From assembly GCA_015066175.1 (NCBI GenBank), contig SVOW01000004.1, positions 118,670 to 182,669 on the forward strand: a DNA stretch of 64,000 nucleotides. Direction: 5' to 3'. Positions within the stretch are counted from its first letter, which is position 1. Every line of letters starts with the position of its first letter. The position numbers and the translations under genes are program-made. Below the pieces are notes generated by a model, which was not told the origin of the DNA, did no database searches, and worked only from the letters and a program-made list of their open reading frames with translations. This stretch comes from Oscillospiraceae bacterium. GTDB taxonomy: Bacteria > Bacillota > Clostridia > Oscillospirales > Acutalibacteraceae. Shown here one piece after another: positions 9,901 to 16,503 of this stretch.

Positions 9901-10476
9901 AGTGAAAGATACGAATTTATGAAAGGGCAAATTGAAGATATTGAAAAATCACGCAATGAACTTCTCAAGCTTATCAGCGAGCTTACAGGCAAAATGAGCG
10001 AGCAGTTCAGAGCACAGTTTGCAAGAATCAATTCATATTTCGGCGAAACCTTTGCTGAACTTTTCGGAGGCGGTAAAGCAGAACTTATTCTGGAAGACCC
10101 CCTTAATGTGCTTGAATGTCCCATTGAAATCAAGGTTCAGCCTCCGGGCAAAAACGTGCGTAACATTGACCTTCTTTCAGGTGGTGAAAAGGGTCTGAGT
10201 GCAATTGCGCTTCTGTTTGCAATTCTCAAGGTTACTCCTGCACCGTTCTGTATTTTTGACGAAGTTGAAGCGGCCCTTGACGATGTAAACGTTACACGAT
10301 ACGCTGAATATGTAAGAAGAATGACAAAAAACACACAGTTCATTCTCATCACTCACCGCCGAGGTACAATGGAAGAAGCAGATGTGCTTTACGGCGTTAC
10401 AATGCAGGAAGAAGGCGTCAGCAAGATGCTTGAACTTAAAACTGCAGAAATGGCTAAAAAGCTTGGTTTAGCATAA
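6904..10476 (+). CDS. smc: Chromosome segregation protein SMC
   Basis: Condensin ATPase that organises and segregates the chromosome with ScpA and ScpB, neither of which is in the window. Walker A GPNGSGKSN lies at about residues 32-40. Two long coiled coils (about 165-500 and 680-1020) flank the hinge (about 510-670, GYSGSVKTVMK to AGGSMTGGS). The C-terminal head has LLSGGEKGLSAIALLFAI and Walker B CIFDEVEAALDD. 1190 aa is full length. The RBS is only a weak AGTGAG a few bases upstream, so coupling to the preceding gene is likely. Confidence 0.97.
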   Translation: MFLKSLEMQGFKSFPDKTVLKLEKGITGVVGPNGSGKSNISDAVRWVLGEQSSKSLRGSKMEDVVFSGNAGGRKAHGFAEVTLRLDNTDRSLNYDDDEVAVTRRYYRSGESEYILNGEGVRLRDINELFMDTGLGRDGYSMVSQGRIADLVSSKSAQRREMLEEASGISHYRYRRADANRKLDQAEENLIRLRDILSELESRVGPLKTQSEKAKKFLELAGEKKDLEIGLWLHTIEKSRKLLKEQEEKLVVATAQYEDAEKELNSIEEELEALTAKSQGIAVSVDFIHRSNEALEEQVARLDSDAAVEENSIEHNNETIERLTRDIDALTSSKEDVASRINEEEASILEIEKQIENKKKELQQTKEKLYAIQSENETFADEILLLTEKIESFSRQLADARVRKSTADSSIEEISSRLVSVDETIESRKPLLENSFKEREEKQKELDSLAQKCDEAKNSIEGYSLKVQTRREKAEELKKEIDMREIELHKKSSRAKMLDDLEKNMDGYSGSVKTVMKEMRHGVLKGIHAPLSQLISVSDEYAAAIETALGASIQHIVTDNENDAKKAINYLKENRQGRATFLPISAIKSKPFPEKDLDDEFGFIDMADKLVSYDKKYEEIFKYELGHIAVVEDMDCAIAIAKRRGYKFKIVTLDGQLINAGGSMTGGSRTQNAGMLSRAGEIEKLNNEVKELTKKLEEQKEKFKTLSEDLVLSEANLSASQADLLTAQEDKIRAESALKLILGQIETLENGLKDLEDEKKNSETRIEIFTTASKESETKINALTAEIEALQADVLSRNSQREELVSSREEINLLENEINMQMLAGEKDIEAKKQSIMQLKSSIDDSEGKAEILKAEIEEIKEKNINIAENVVHIREESAKIRQKHEEAKNEIKMLNAQRNECEELSAQLRLKQKTVTDSREKINGELIRLDERKTSMQREYEDTINKLFDEYQLTRDEAENLGIVIENIGEAQKKLSEIKAKIRALGSVNTAAIEEYKEVSERYEFMKGQIEDIEKSRNELLKLISELTGKMSEQFRAQFARINSYFGETFAELFGGGKAELILEDPLNVLECPIEIKVQPPGKNVRNIDLLSGGEKGLSAIALLFAILKVTPAPFCIFDEVEAALDDVNVTRYAEYVRRMTKNTQFILITHRRGTMEEADVLYGVTMQEEGVSKMLELKTAEMAKKLGLA

Positions 10477-10487
10477 GAGGTGATTTT

Positions 10488-11210
10488 ATGGCTAAAAAAA
10501 TAGTAATTGCATCAGGTAAAGGCGGTGTTGGCAAATCAACCGTTGCTGCAGGTCTTTCACGCGCTTTTGAAAACGAGGGAAAAAAGGTGCTCGCCATAGA
10601 TTTTGATATCGGCCTCCGCTCACTTGATCTGCTTTTTGGCGTAAGAGAGCAGGTTGTGAAAAACTGGGGCGACGTGCTTCTTGAAAACTGCGAAAAAGAC
10701 CACGCAATAATCCACGTGGGTAACATTGATTTTATTTCAGCACCCCTTAATTTCAGCGAAGAATTCACTTCAGAAAAAGTTAAGGAAATGGTTGAAAAAT
10801 ACGAGAGCGATTATGATATAATTCTTTTTGATGCTCCTGCAGGTATTTCGGCGGGCTTTGTACTTGCTTGCGCAGGGGCAAACAGTGCCATTGTGGTGTC
10901 CACTCCTGACGATGTTTGCGTAAGAAGCGTTGAAATCACTGCACAGAAAATTGTGTCTCTCGGCATAAACGATATCCGCCTTGTGATAAACAGATTTATC
11001 AAGAAACTTTCTGCAAAACGCAAGTTTCTCAACGTTGACGAAGTTATTGATTCTACATTTGTTCAGCTTATCGGCGTGATTCCCTACGATGCAAAAATCG
11101 GCTTTTCATCAATGCAGTCGTCATCTTTCAATCTGAAAGCATCGTCGCAGAAATCTTTTGGAAGAATTGCAAAAAGAATTCTCGGCGAAAACGTCCCGCT
11201 TAAAATATAA
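10488..11210 (+). CDS. MinD-like P-loop ATPase
   Basis: A deviant Walker A, SGKGGVGKST, at residues 9-18, is followed by IDFDIGLRSLDLLFG and YDIILFDAPAGISAGF. These are the MinD/ParA switch motifs, closer to MinD than to plasmid ParA. The C-terminus KSFGRIAKRILGE could be the amphipathic membrane-targeting helix of MinD. MinC and MinE are not adjacent, so a role in division-site selection is inference. The RBS is AGAGGTGATTTT. The gene ends the housekeeping run. ftsY often follows smc in related genomes and is not here. Confidence 0.82.
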   Translation: MAKKIVIASGKGGVGKSTVAAGLSRAFENEGKKVLAIDFDIGLRSLDLLFGVREQVVKNWGDVLLENCEKDHAIIHVGNIDFISAPLNFSEEFTSEKVKEMVEKYESDYDIILFDAPAGISAGFVLACAGANSAIVVSTPDDVCVRSVEITAQKIVSLGINDIRLVINRFIKKLSAKRKFLNVDEVIDSTFVQLIGVIPYDAKIGFSSMQSSSFNLKASSQKSFGRIAKRILGENVPLKI

Positions 11211-11230
11211 TTTATCACACAATTAATTTT

Positions 11231-11316
11231 AACATTGTAGGGTTTGTCGCTTGCCGACAAACCCTACATTTGTGCGTATATTTGCGGAACGTCGGAAACC
11301 GCCGTTCCCTACGATA
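11231..11316. repeat. Double-hairpin intergenic repeat, TGTAGGG type
   Basis: Two stem-loops sit back to back. The first is a perfect 14-bp stem at 11236-11249 and 11255-11268; the second is built around CGGAACGTCGGAAACCGCCG and ends CCCTACG. The outer ends TGTAGGG and CCCTACG are themselves inverted. A diverged inverted copy is at 55345-55433. No reading frame is supported. Confidence 0.8.
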
Positions 11317-11336
11317 TTAATTTAAAACAACCATAT

Positions 11337-11423
11337 AAATTATAATTTGAAAAACCAGATATGGGCATCGTGCTTGCAAATCATTATAAAACCAACATCA
11401 GTGATAGCTGAAAATTATAATTT
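11337..11423. repeat. 87-bp dispersed element, copy 1
   Basis: Starts and ends with the palindrome AAATTATAATTT. It is identical to 38436-38522 except for two bases over 87. No coding capacity or strong internal hairpin was seen. Confidence 0.85.
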
Positions 11424-11435
11424 TCACACAACAAA

Positions 11436-11465
11436 AAAGGCGGTGATTTCACCGCCTTTCCTTTT
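11436..11465. terminator. Bidirectional intrinsic terminator
   Basis: A perfect 11-bp inverted repeat AAAGGCGGTGA/TCACCGCCTTT with A-run on the left and T-run on the right. It ends the minus-strand metallophosphoesterase transcript. Confidence 0.85.
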
Positions 11466-11482
11466 TTATTTACTTGCGTTTA

Positions 11483-12679
11483 TTAATATTTATCAGGATA
11501 TGAAATCTGTCTGCCTGTTACTATGCGGGCGAATGTACGGTAGAAATTGTCAAAGAATTTCTGAAAGAAGCCGAGGAATGTAATTTTTGTTGCAATTTCT
11601 TTGCCGTAGCTGTCTTCAACAGACAAAGCTTCTTTAAATGTGAGCATATCATACCAATGCACAGCGTATGTATCATAAACTGATGTGTCGTTTTCGTCAA
11701 TAACAATCATTCTGTAGCCGTACTGTGTTGAATAACGCTCGTTATTATAACGTGTGCTCAATGAATTGACAATGTCAATTCCCTGATTTTCAACGCCGAA
11801 AGCATTTGCGTGGTCGTGACCAGAGAAGATTGCAAGCACATCGCCTTTTTCTACCATTGCATCAAACTGACCGAAGTTTTCGTAGCCTGAACAAGGTGTT
11901 TCATTGAGTGTGCCGTAGTTTTTCTGTGCTTCGTCAAAATAGTAATACTCGCCCTCGTTATACATATGGTCAAACGCAAAAAGAGTTTTCTTATCTGTCT
12001 TTTTGAGCACATCGTAAATTTCAGGCACAATTATGTGCTGGAATGCTAGTGAATAAACTTTTTCGCCGCCATTGAGTGCTTTGAGTTCATCAGAAGTTTT
12101 CTTGTACCATTCAACCTGGTCTGCCTGCACACAACTGTAATGTCCGTCTTTATCGTAATCGTTTGAGTCAAATACCCAGAGGTTGAATTTTATTTTTTCT
12201 CCGTCAGAAGACATAACGGGAATGTTGTATGTGCCGCAGCCTGAAAGTGCTTCGCCGTCGTCAACTGAAACTGAACATGAATATGTGTTGTAGTAAGCCA
12301 TCAGTTCTTCCCTTGACATTGCGCCTGTTTCAGAATCGTGGTTGCCGAATGTTACTGCAACGGGAATGTTTCTTTCTTCAAAAACTGTCATCAGTTTATC
12401 GATAAGACGCTTTGTATCAGCAGGGTTTTCACAATTCTGCACATTGTCGCCTGTGATAACAACGATATCAGGTTTTTCTTTGTCGCAGGCATATCCGATA
12501 GCCCAGCATGAAGAATCTGCGTTGTAGTCTTCAAAATGAGTGTCTGTAACGTGCATTACTCTGAATTTTCCGTCAGTGCCGAATTTCATAACTTTTTCTC
12601 CTTCTTCTGCAGATGAAGTTATTGCAAAACTTCCCATTATCATAACAAATGCTAAAAATAAAGAAATTATTTTTTTCAT
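11483..12679 (-). CDS. Secreted calcineurin-like metallophosphoesterase
   Basis: An N-terminal signal peptide (MKKIISLFLAFVMIMGSFA, cleavage near residue 25) directs export. All metal-binding blocks of the calcineurin-like fold are present in order: VTDTHFED (DxH), ITGDNVQN (GDN), TFGNHDSE (GNHD) and FSGHDHAN (GHDH). The family includes purple-acid-phosphatase-like and Icc-like enzymes; the phosphoester substrate cannot be told. The RBS AAAGGAG is 6-7 nt from the ATG. The gene lies 55 bp downstream of metK on the same strand, with only a weak hairpin between them, so some read-through is possible. Confidence 0.87.
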   Translation of the reverse strand: MKKIISLFLAFVMIMGSFAITSSAEEGEKVMKFGTDGKFRVMHVTDTHFEDYNADSSCWAIGYACDKEKPDIVVITGDNVQNCENPADTKRLIDKLMTVFEERNIPVAVTFGNHDSETGAMSREELMAYYNTYSCSVSVDDGEALSGCGTYNIPVMSSDGEKIKFNLWVFDSNDYDKDGHYSCVQADQVEWYKKTSDELKALNGGEKVYSLAFQHIIVPEIYDVLKKTDKKTLFAFDHMYNEGEYYYFDEAQKNYGTLNETPCSGYENFGQFDAMVEKGDVLAIFSGHDHANAFGVENQGIDIVNSLSTRYNNERYSTQYGYRMIVIDENDTSVYDTYAVHWYDMLTFKEALSVEDSYGKEIATKITFLGFFQKFFDNFYRTFARIVTGRQISYPDKY

Positions 12680-12734
12680 AATTATCTCCTTTAAAATATT
12701 TCAGGGAACTCCTTTTGAGAGTTCCCTTTTTAAA

Positions 12735-13928
12735 TTAAAGATTGTCAATGCCTGCAGCTTTTCTGATTGCTTCGGCTTTGTCTGTCTTTTCCCATTTAAC
12801 GTCAAGGTCTTCTCTGCCCACGTGGCCGTAAGCAGCAAGCTGGCTGTAGATAGGACGTCTGAGTTCAAGTTTTTCAATAATTGCAGAAGGACGAAGGTCA
12901 AAGAGTTCAGAAACAATTGAACTGATTGTGCTGTCGTCAATTTTACCTGTGCCGAATGTGTCAATCATAACAGAAACGGGCTTTGCAACGCCGATTGCAT
13001 AGGCAAGCTGAACTTCGCATTTCTTTGCAACGCCTGAAGCTACAACGTTCTTTGCAATATATCTTGCAGCGTAAGCAGCACTTCTGTCAACTTTTGTGGG
13101 GTCTTTACCGCTGAATGCACCGCCGCCGTGACGTGAATATCCGCCGTAAGTGTCAACGATAATCTTTCTGCCTGTAAGACCGCTGTCACCGTGAGGTCCG
13201 CCTGTTACGAAACGGCCTGTGGGGTTAACGTAGATGATTGTGTCATCGTCCATAAGTTCTTCAGGGATAATAGGTTTGATAACGTTAACAACGATGTCTT
13301 TTCTTATCTGTTCAAGTGAAACATCAGCACTGTGCTGTGAAGAAATAACGACTGTATCGATTCTTACAGGCTTGTCATCTTCATATTCAACAGTAACCTG
13401 AGTTTTTCCGTCAGGTCTTAAATAGGGGAGAGTGCCGTCTTTTCTCACTTTTGTAAGCTGTTTTGCAAGCTTGTGAGCAAGAGAAATGGGCATAGGCATT
13501 AATTCTTTAGTTTCGTCACAAGCAAAACCGAACATCATGCCCTGATCACCTGCGCCGTGCTGGTTATGTTCATCATCGTTGCCTTCTTTGATTTCTGCTG
13601 AATTGTCAACGCCCAGAGCAATGTCAGGTGACTGCTCGTGGATTGCAAGGAGCACTGCACAAGTGTTGCCGTCAAAGCCTTTGTGCGCATCGTCATAGCC
13701 GATATCGCAGACCGCTTCTCTTGCGATTTTTGCAATTTCGATATTTGCAGTAGTTGTGATTTCACCCATAATAAGAATCTGACCTGTTGTACATGTTGTT
13801 TCGCAAGCAACACGGCCGTTGGGGTCCTGTGCCATAATTGCATCAAGGACAGCGTCTGAAATTCTGTCGCAAATCTTATCGGGATGACCTTCTGTCACCG
13901 ATTCAGATGTAAAAAGAAACTTTGCCAT
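12735..13928 (-). CDS. metK: S-adenosylmethionine synthase MetK
   Basis: Makes SAM from methionine and ATP. It begins [29 protein letters not shown], the MetK signature with the active-site histidine. [16 protein letters not shown] and [19 protein letters not shown] are the other two diagnostic blocks. 397 aa is full length. The RBS is GGAAGT. The gene is controlled by the SAM-I riboswitch immediately upstream, giving end-product feedback. Confidence 0.98.
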   Translation of the reverse strand: MAKFLFTSESVTEGHPDKICDRISDAVLDAIMAQDPNGRVACETTCTTGQILIMGEITTTANIEIAKIAREAVCDIGYDDAHKGFDGNTCAVLLAIHEQSPDIALGVDNSAEIKEGNDDEHNQHGAGDQGMMFGFACDETKELMPMPISLAHKLAKQLTKVRKDGTLPYLRPDGKTQVTVEYEDDKPVRIDTVVISSQHSADVSLEQIRKDIVVNVIKPIIPEELMDDDTIIYVNPTGRFVTGGPHGDSGLTGRKIIVDTYGGYSRHGGGAFSGKDPTKVDRSAAYAARYIAKNVVASGVAKKCEVQLAYAIGVAKPVSVMIDTFGTGKIDDSTISSIVSELFDLRPSAIIEKLELRRPIYSQLAAYGHVGREDLDVKWEKTDKAEAIRKAAGIDNL

Positions 13929-13954
13929 TTTGTTTACTTCCTTTCATTCACACT

Positions 13955-13980
13955 AAAAAATCCGCAGGGAAACCTGCGGA
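13955..13980 (-). terminator. Terminator of the metK SAM riboswitch
   Basis: An 8-bp stem TCCGCAGG/CCTGCGGA with 4-nt loop, followed on the minus strand by six U residues. The aptamer contains a second CCTGCGGA-like segment (14010-14017) that could pair with the 5' arm of this terminator, giving an antiterminator. Confidence 0.85.
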
Positions 13981-13990
13981 TGAACTTTAA

Positions 13991-14085
13991 CTTATCTCTC
14001 GGATAAATTCCGCAGGATTTAGCACCTTGCAAAAAGCAGGTTGCCGAGCTTCTAAGGGCCTGTTCCCTCCGCTACTCTTAATAAG
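13991..14085 (-). promoter_or_regulatory. SAM-I (S-box) riboswitch upstream of metK
   Basis: Read on the minus strand, P1 starts CTTATTAAGAG. The conserved GCGGAGGGA, GGCCC, AAGCTCGGCAACC and GGTGCTAAATCC blocks follow in order, and GAGAGATAAG closes P1. This is the S-box consensus. With SAM bound, the downstream terminator should form and stop metK transcription. Confidence 0.95.
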
Positions 14086-14106
14086 AAATATTTAATTTAC
14101 AAGTAT

Positions 14107-14135
14107 ATTTTATTATATAATCGGTTATTTGTCAA
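14107..14135 (-). promoter_or_regulatory. Promoter of the metK riboswitch transcript
   Basis: TTGACA at 14130-14135, a 17-bp spacer and TAAAAT at 14107-14112. It lies about 20 bp upstream of the aptamer. Confidence 0.7.
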
Positions 14136-14151
14136 GGGTTTAACAATTATT

Positions 14152-14760
14152 TTACAGTTTTGCAACTTTTTTGAGTTTATCCACAAGAATAAGTATTATC
14201 GGATATGCAACAATGCTCAAAGTTACGCCTTTTAAAACGTTTATAATGCAGGCATATGAGAGATATCCGATGAGAAAATCGTTTGTGATTATCTGACTGA
14301 CAAAATATTTAAAGTAAAGGGGAGCGATGAAGTAGTTTGCAGCAGCACCGATGCCGATTAAAGTGAAGCAACCAATAACTGCAGAAATCAGAATCGCTAC
14401 TGATTTTTTAATTTTCTTTGAAAATTCGTGATAACACAAAACAAAAGGCACTATGTAAGCACTGCCCACAAGGAAATTCATCAGGTCACCGAATCCCATT
14501 GTTGAGCCAAGACCTTTTATGAAAACGTGAATAAGGTTTTTGAGAAATTCAATAATAACGCCTGCCATAGGACCGAAAGTTATTCCGCCGATAAGAGCCG
14601 CGATATCACTGAAATCAAATTTAAGAAAAACAAAAGGTCCTGAGAAAATCGGAAAATCCAGCATATAGAGCACTTCTGCGATTGCTGTGAGCATAGCGAT
14701 TGTAACCATTTTATATACGTTGTTGTTTACTTTGCTTTCAAGTTTCTTTTTTGTTGCCAT
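14152..14760 (-). CDS. ribU: Riboflavin ECF transporter S component RibU
   Basis: Substrate-binding membrane subunit of an energy-coupling-factor transporter. It begins MATKKKLESKVNN, and the start is chosen because GGAGGT lies 7 nt upstream; the longer frame reads back through the riboswitch. Five or six hydrophobic segments are visible. ITFGPMAGVIIEFLKNLIHVFIKGLGSTMGFGDLMNFLVGSAY has the RibU/ThiT-like ECF-S pattern, and the N-terminal region carries the ECF-coupling type AMLTAIA helix. The FMN riboswitch upstream identifies the ligand as riboflavin. No ecfA or ecfT genes are in the window, so it probably uses a shared energising module. Confidence 0.92.
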   Translation of the reverse strand: MATKKKLESKVNNNVYKMVTIAMLTAIAEVLYMLDFPIFSGPFVFLKFDFSDIAALIGGITFGPMAGVIIEFLKNLIHVFIKGLGSTMGFGDLMNFLVGSAYIVPFVLCYHEFSKKIKKSVAILISAVIGCFTLIGIGAAANYFIAPLYFKYFVSQIITNDFLIGYLSYACIINVLKGVTLSIVAYPIILILVDKLKKVAKL

Positions 14761-14773
14761 ATTGATTACCTCC

Positions 14774-14803
14774 AAAAAAATACCCTGTGAAAAAATCACA
14801 GGG
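14774..14803 (-). terminator. Terminator of the ribU FMN riboswitch
   Basis: An 8-bp stem CCCTGTGA/TCACAGGG with a short loop, followed on the minus strand by a run of seven U residues that directly abuts the GGAGGT ribosome binding site. Confidence 0.85.
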
Positions 14804-14821
14804 CAAAAGAATCTGAATAAA

Positions 14822-14932
14822 CCACTTTCTTCCATCCGGACTATACCGTCGGCTTCGGAATTTCACCGAATCAGCCATTTCTGGCTCGTGGGCTTTACCA
14901 CCGGTGGGGAATTGCACCCCGCCCTGAAAGTT
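14822..14932 (-). promoter_or_regulatory. FMN (RFN) riboswitch upstream of ribU
   Basis: On the minus strand the order is AGGGCGGGGTG, AATTCCCCACCGG, GGTAAAGCCCACGAGCC, GATTCGGTGAAATTCCGAAGCCGAC, GGTATAGTCCGGATGGAAGAAAG. These are the conserved RFN blocks. A TATAAT box at 14935-14940 lies immediately upstream, in the 21-bp gap after acpP, so the aptamer can be transcribed independently. Confidence 0.95.
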
Positions 14933-14953
14933 ACATTATATTGTATTTAAAAA

Positions 14954-15178
14954 TTAAAGTTCTTCAACAAATTTAACGATATCGCCTACAGTTTTAAAGT
15001 TTTCCAATTCTTCATCAGGCACTTCAACTTCGAAACAGTCTTCAAGTGACATAGCAAGGTCAATCAAGTCAAGGCTGTCTGCGTCGAGGTCTTCCATAAG
15101 AACTGTATCTTCTGAGATTTCGTCTTCTGAAATAGCAAACTGTTCACTGATGATTTTTTTGATTTTTTCCAATGCCAT
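14954..15178 (-). CDS. acpP: Acyl carrier protein
   Basis: 74 aa, acidic, carries acyl chains in fatty acid synthesis as a phosphopantetheine thioester. The modification serine is in DADSLDLIDLAMSLE (about Ser36). The C-terminal VEVPDEELENFKTVGDIVKFVEEL completes the four-helix fold. The RBS AAAGGATG is correctly placed. No fab genes are adjacent. The ribU riboswitch begins only 21 bp after the stop and no separate terminator precedes it. Confidence 0.96.
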   Translation of the reverse strand: MALEKIKKIISEQFAISEDEISEDTVLMEDLDADSLDLIDLAMSLEDCFEVEVPDEELENFKTVGDIVKFVEEL

Positions 15179-15199
15179 AGATATTCATCCTTTCTTTGT

Positions 15200-15250
15200 G
15201 TACATTTTATGTACTATTCATAATATAATAACTCTGCTCCGATTTGTCAA
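15200..15250 (-). promoter_or_regulatory. acpP promoter and leader palindrome
   Basis: TTGACA at 15245-15250, 17-bp spacer, TATATT at 15222-15227. Just downstream a perfect 6-bp inverted repeat GTACAT-3-ATGTAC occupies 15200-15214, in the region of the transcript start. It does not match the FapR consensus as I know it. Confidence 0.65.
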
Positions 15251-16124
15251 GATGTTTTGAAAAAAGTTTGTGTTGAAAAAATTTTTGCCTTTTTGATTTT
15301 TGTTGAAATCTACAAAAAAAATTATTTTGTAAAAAACTCTTGACAAAAATTGGTTACAAAATTGTAACCTTTGGTTTTGCAAGATTTTTTTCGTCTTCCG
15401 TCATTTTTAGAGAATATGCAGTTCTTTACTACGCTAAAGTAAAAGGTCTTATTTTGATTTTTTGGCAAAAAGAAATGGGTTTTTGTGGAAAACTTGAAAA
15501 CTCACACCTGTGTGGAAAACTCTGTGGAAAATGTGGAAAAGGCTTGTAAAATAAAGGGTTTTTCGATAGTTAAACAAAGTTTTCAACACTTTTAATGCTT
15601 TTTAAGAACTAAAAAATAAAATTTTCACTTTTTCAGTTTTTGCAAGTAATAAAAAAAATCTCCGATTTGAGTAAACTTTTTTGAGATTTTTCAAGCTGAA
15701 AATACGAATAATATTTGAAGTCAAGCAACAAAATAGTTACATTTTATTTTGTGAAAACGAAATAAATTTTTCAAAAATTCACATTTTTCTGAAAATTTTA
15801 TTAAACTTGCACAAAAGTTGTAAGCGACATTTTCCGACAAGGGTCTTGACACAAAATATAGGTGTTTTTTTGATTGATAACATATTGACAATCTTTAAAG
15901 ATTTACATCAGCAAATCAGATTTTCTGCTGTCAGGTCTGTATTGTGTTCAGATGGGGGAAACAGACGCTTTTTTGTGAAGTTGTCACCAGAGCATTCTGA
16001 TAGATGCTGATTGACATATTTAAAAGCGATGGATTTGTTGTTATAAAACAACAAATAATATTTATTATCTATATGTAATTATTGGTTAAAATATACTAAA
16101 AGTCAGAAATCCGTCACGTTTTTA
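15251..16124. other. AT-rich region without a convincing gene
   Basis: About 870 bp, very AT-rich. The longest plus-strand frame (15681-16010) lacks a ribosome binding site, is composed of low-complexity AT-rich codons and resembles no family I know. The region holds the TGTGGAAAA cluster described separately. No tRNA, tmRNA, RNase P or SRP RNA signature was found by eye. Confidence 0.6.
15484..15540 (+). repeat. Four TGTGGAAAA 9-mers (DnaA-box-like)
   Basis: Exact TGTGGAAAA copies at 15484-15492, 15511-15519, 15523-15531 and 15532-15540, all in one orientation, the last two in tandem. Each differs by one base from the DnaA box TGTGGATAA. The surroundings are AT-rich. Confidence 0.6.
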
Positions 16125-16153
16125 TTGACTTCTGCCTGAAAAAGATATATTAT
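16125..16153 (+). promoter_or_regulatory. Promoter upstream of the 71-aa protein gene
   Basis: TTGACT at 16125-16130, 17-bp spacer, TATTAT at 16148-16153; the gene starts 29 bp further on. Confidence 0.6.
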
Positions 16154-16181
16154 TTTTATAGTTATTGGGGGTGAAAACGAA

Positions 16182-16397
16182 TTGAGCAGCAACAATAAAG
16201 TCAGATATGTTGTGACAAAAAGTGAATATGATATTTTGTATTCTGTTGAATGCATATGTGACAATGTTGTTGTTTGCGCAGTAAGGAATGTGTCATCAGA
16301 CAGAGCAAAAGCCGAAATGTTCTGCAGATTCCTGAATGAAAACCATGTGTCACCCGTTCATTTTTATGATGTGTTTGAGGAATATTTTTATGGCTGA
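16182..16397 (+). CDS. Small DUF6514-like protein
   Basis: 71 aa, starting at a TTG with GGGGGTG 9-10 nt upstream. The segment YDILYSVECICDNVVVCAVRNVSSDRAKAEMFCRFLNENHVSPVHFYDVFEEYF resembles the DUF6514 pattern as I remember it (a Y-I strand, a conserved DIS/NVS turn, then an N-x-x-xxSPxHxxDVxE helix). The function of that family is unknown. It has its own promoter, and no terminator is visible before the next gene. The family call is from memory of the pattern and should be treated as tentative. Confidence 0.6.
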   Translation: MSSNNKVRYVVTKSEYDILYSVECICDNVVVCAVRNVSSDRAKAEMFCRFLNENHVSPVHFYDVFEEYFYG

Positions 16398-16423
16398 AAA
16401 TATCAGTGACTTCTAAAAAACTA

Positions 16424-16452
16424 TTGAATACTTCCTCTTTTTATGATATGCT
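16424..16452 (+). promoter_or_regulatory. Promoter of the DUF4838 protein gene
   Basis: TTGAAT at 16424-16429, 17-bp spacer, TATGCT at 16447-16452. AAAGGAGG precedes the ATG at 16504. Confidence 0.5.
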
Positions 16453-16503
16453 GAATAATGTGTTATACATATATTATACATCTGCACAAAAGGAGGCATA
16501 CAG

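Noticed and set aside
9756..10768. Long minus-strand frames opposite smc and the MinD-like gene
   Set aside because: Serine/leucine-rich antisense frames caused by codon bias of the real genes.
12705..12727. Terminator between metK and the metallophosphoesterase gene
   Set aside because: GGGAACTC/GAGTTCCC forms a stem, but no U-run follows on the minus strand.
15200..15214. FapR operator at acpP
   Set aside because: The dyad does not match the FapR consensus as I know it.
15681..16010. 109-residue plus-strand open frame
   Set aside because: No ribosome binding site, AT-driven composition and no family resemblance.
15251..16124. Chromosomal replication origin
   Set aside because: There are DnaA-box-like 9-mers and AT-rich DNA, but no dnaA, dnaN or rpmH is nearby and gene direction does not switch around the region; kept only as a box cluster.
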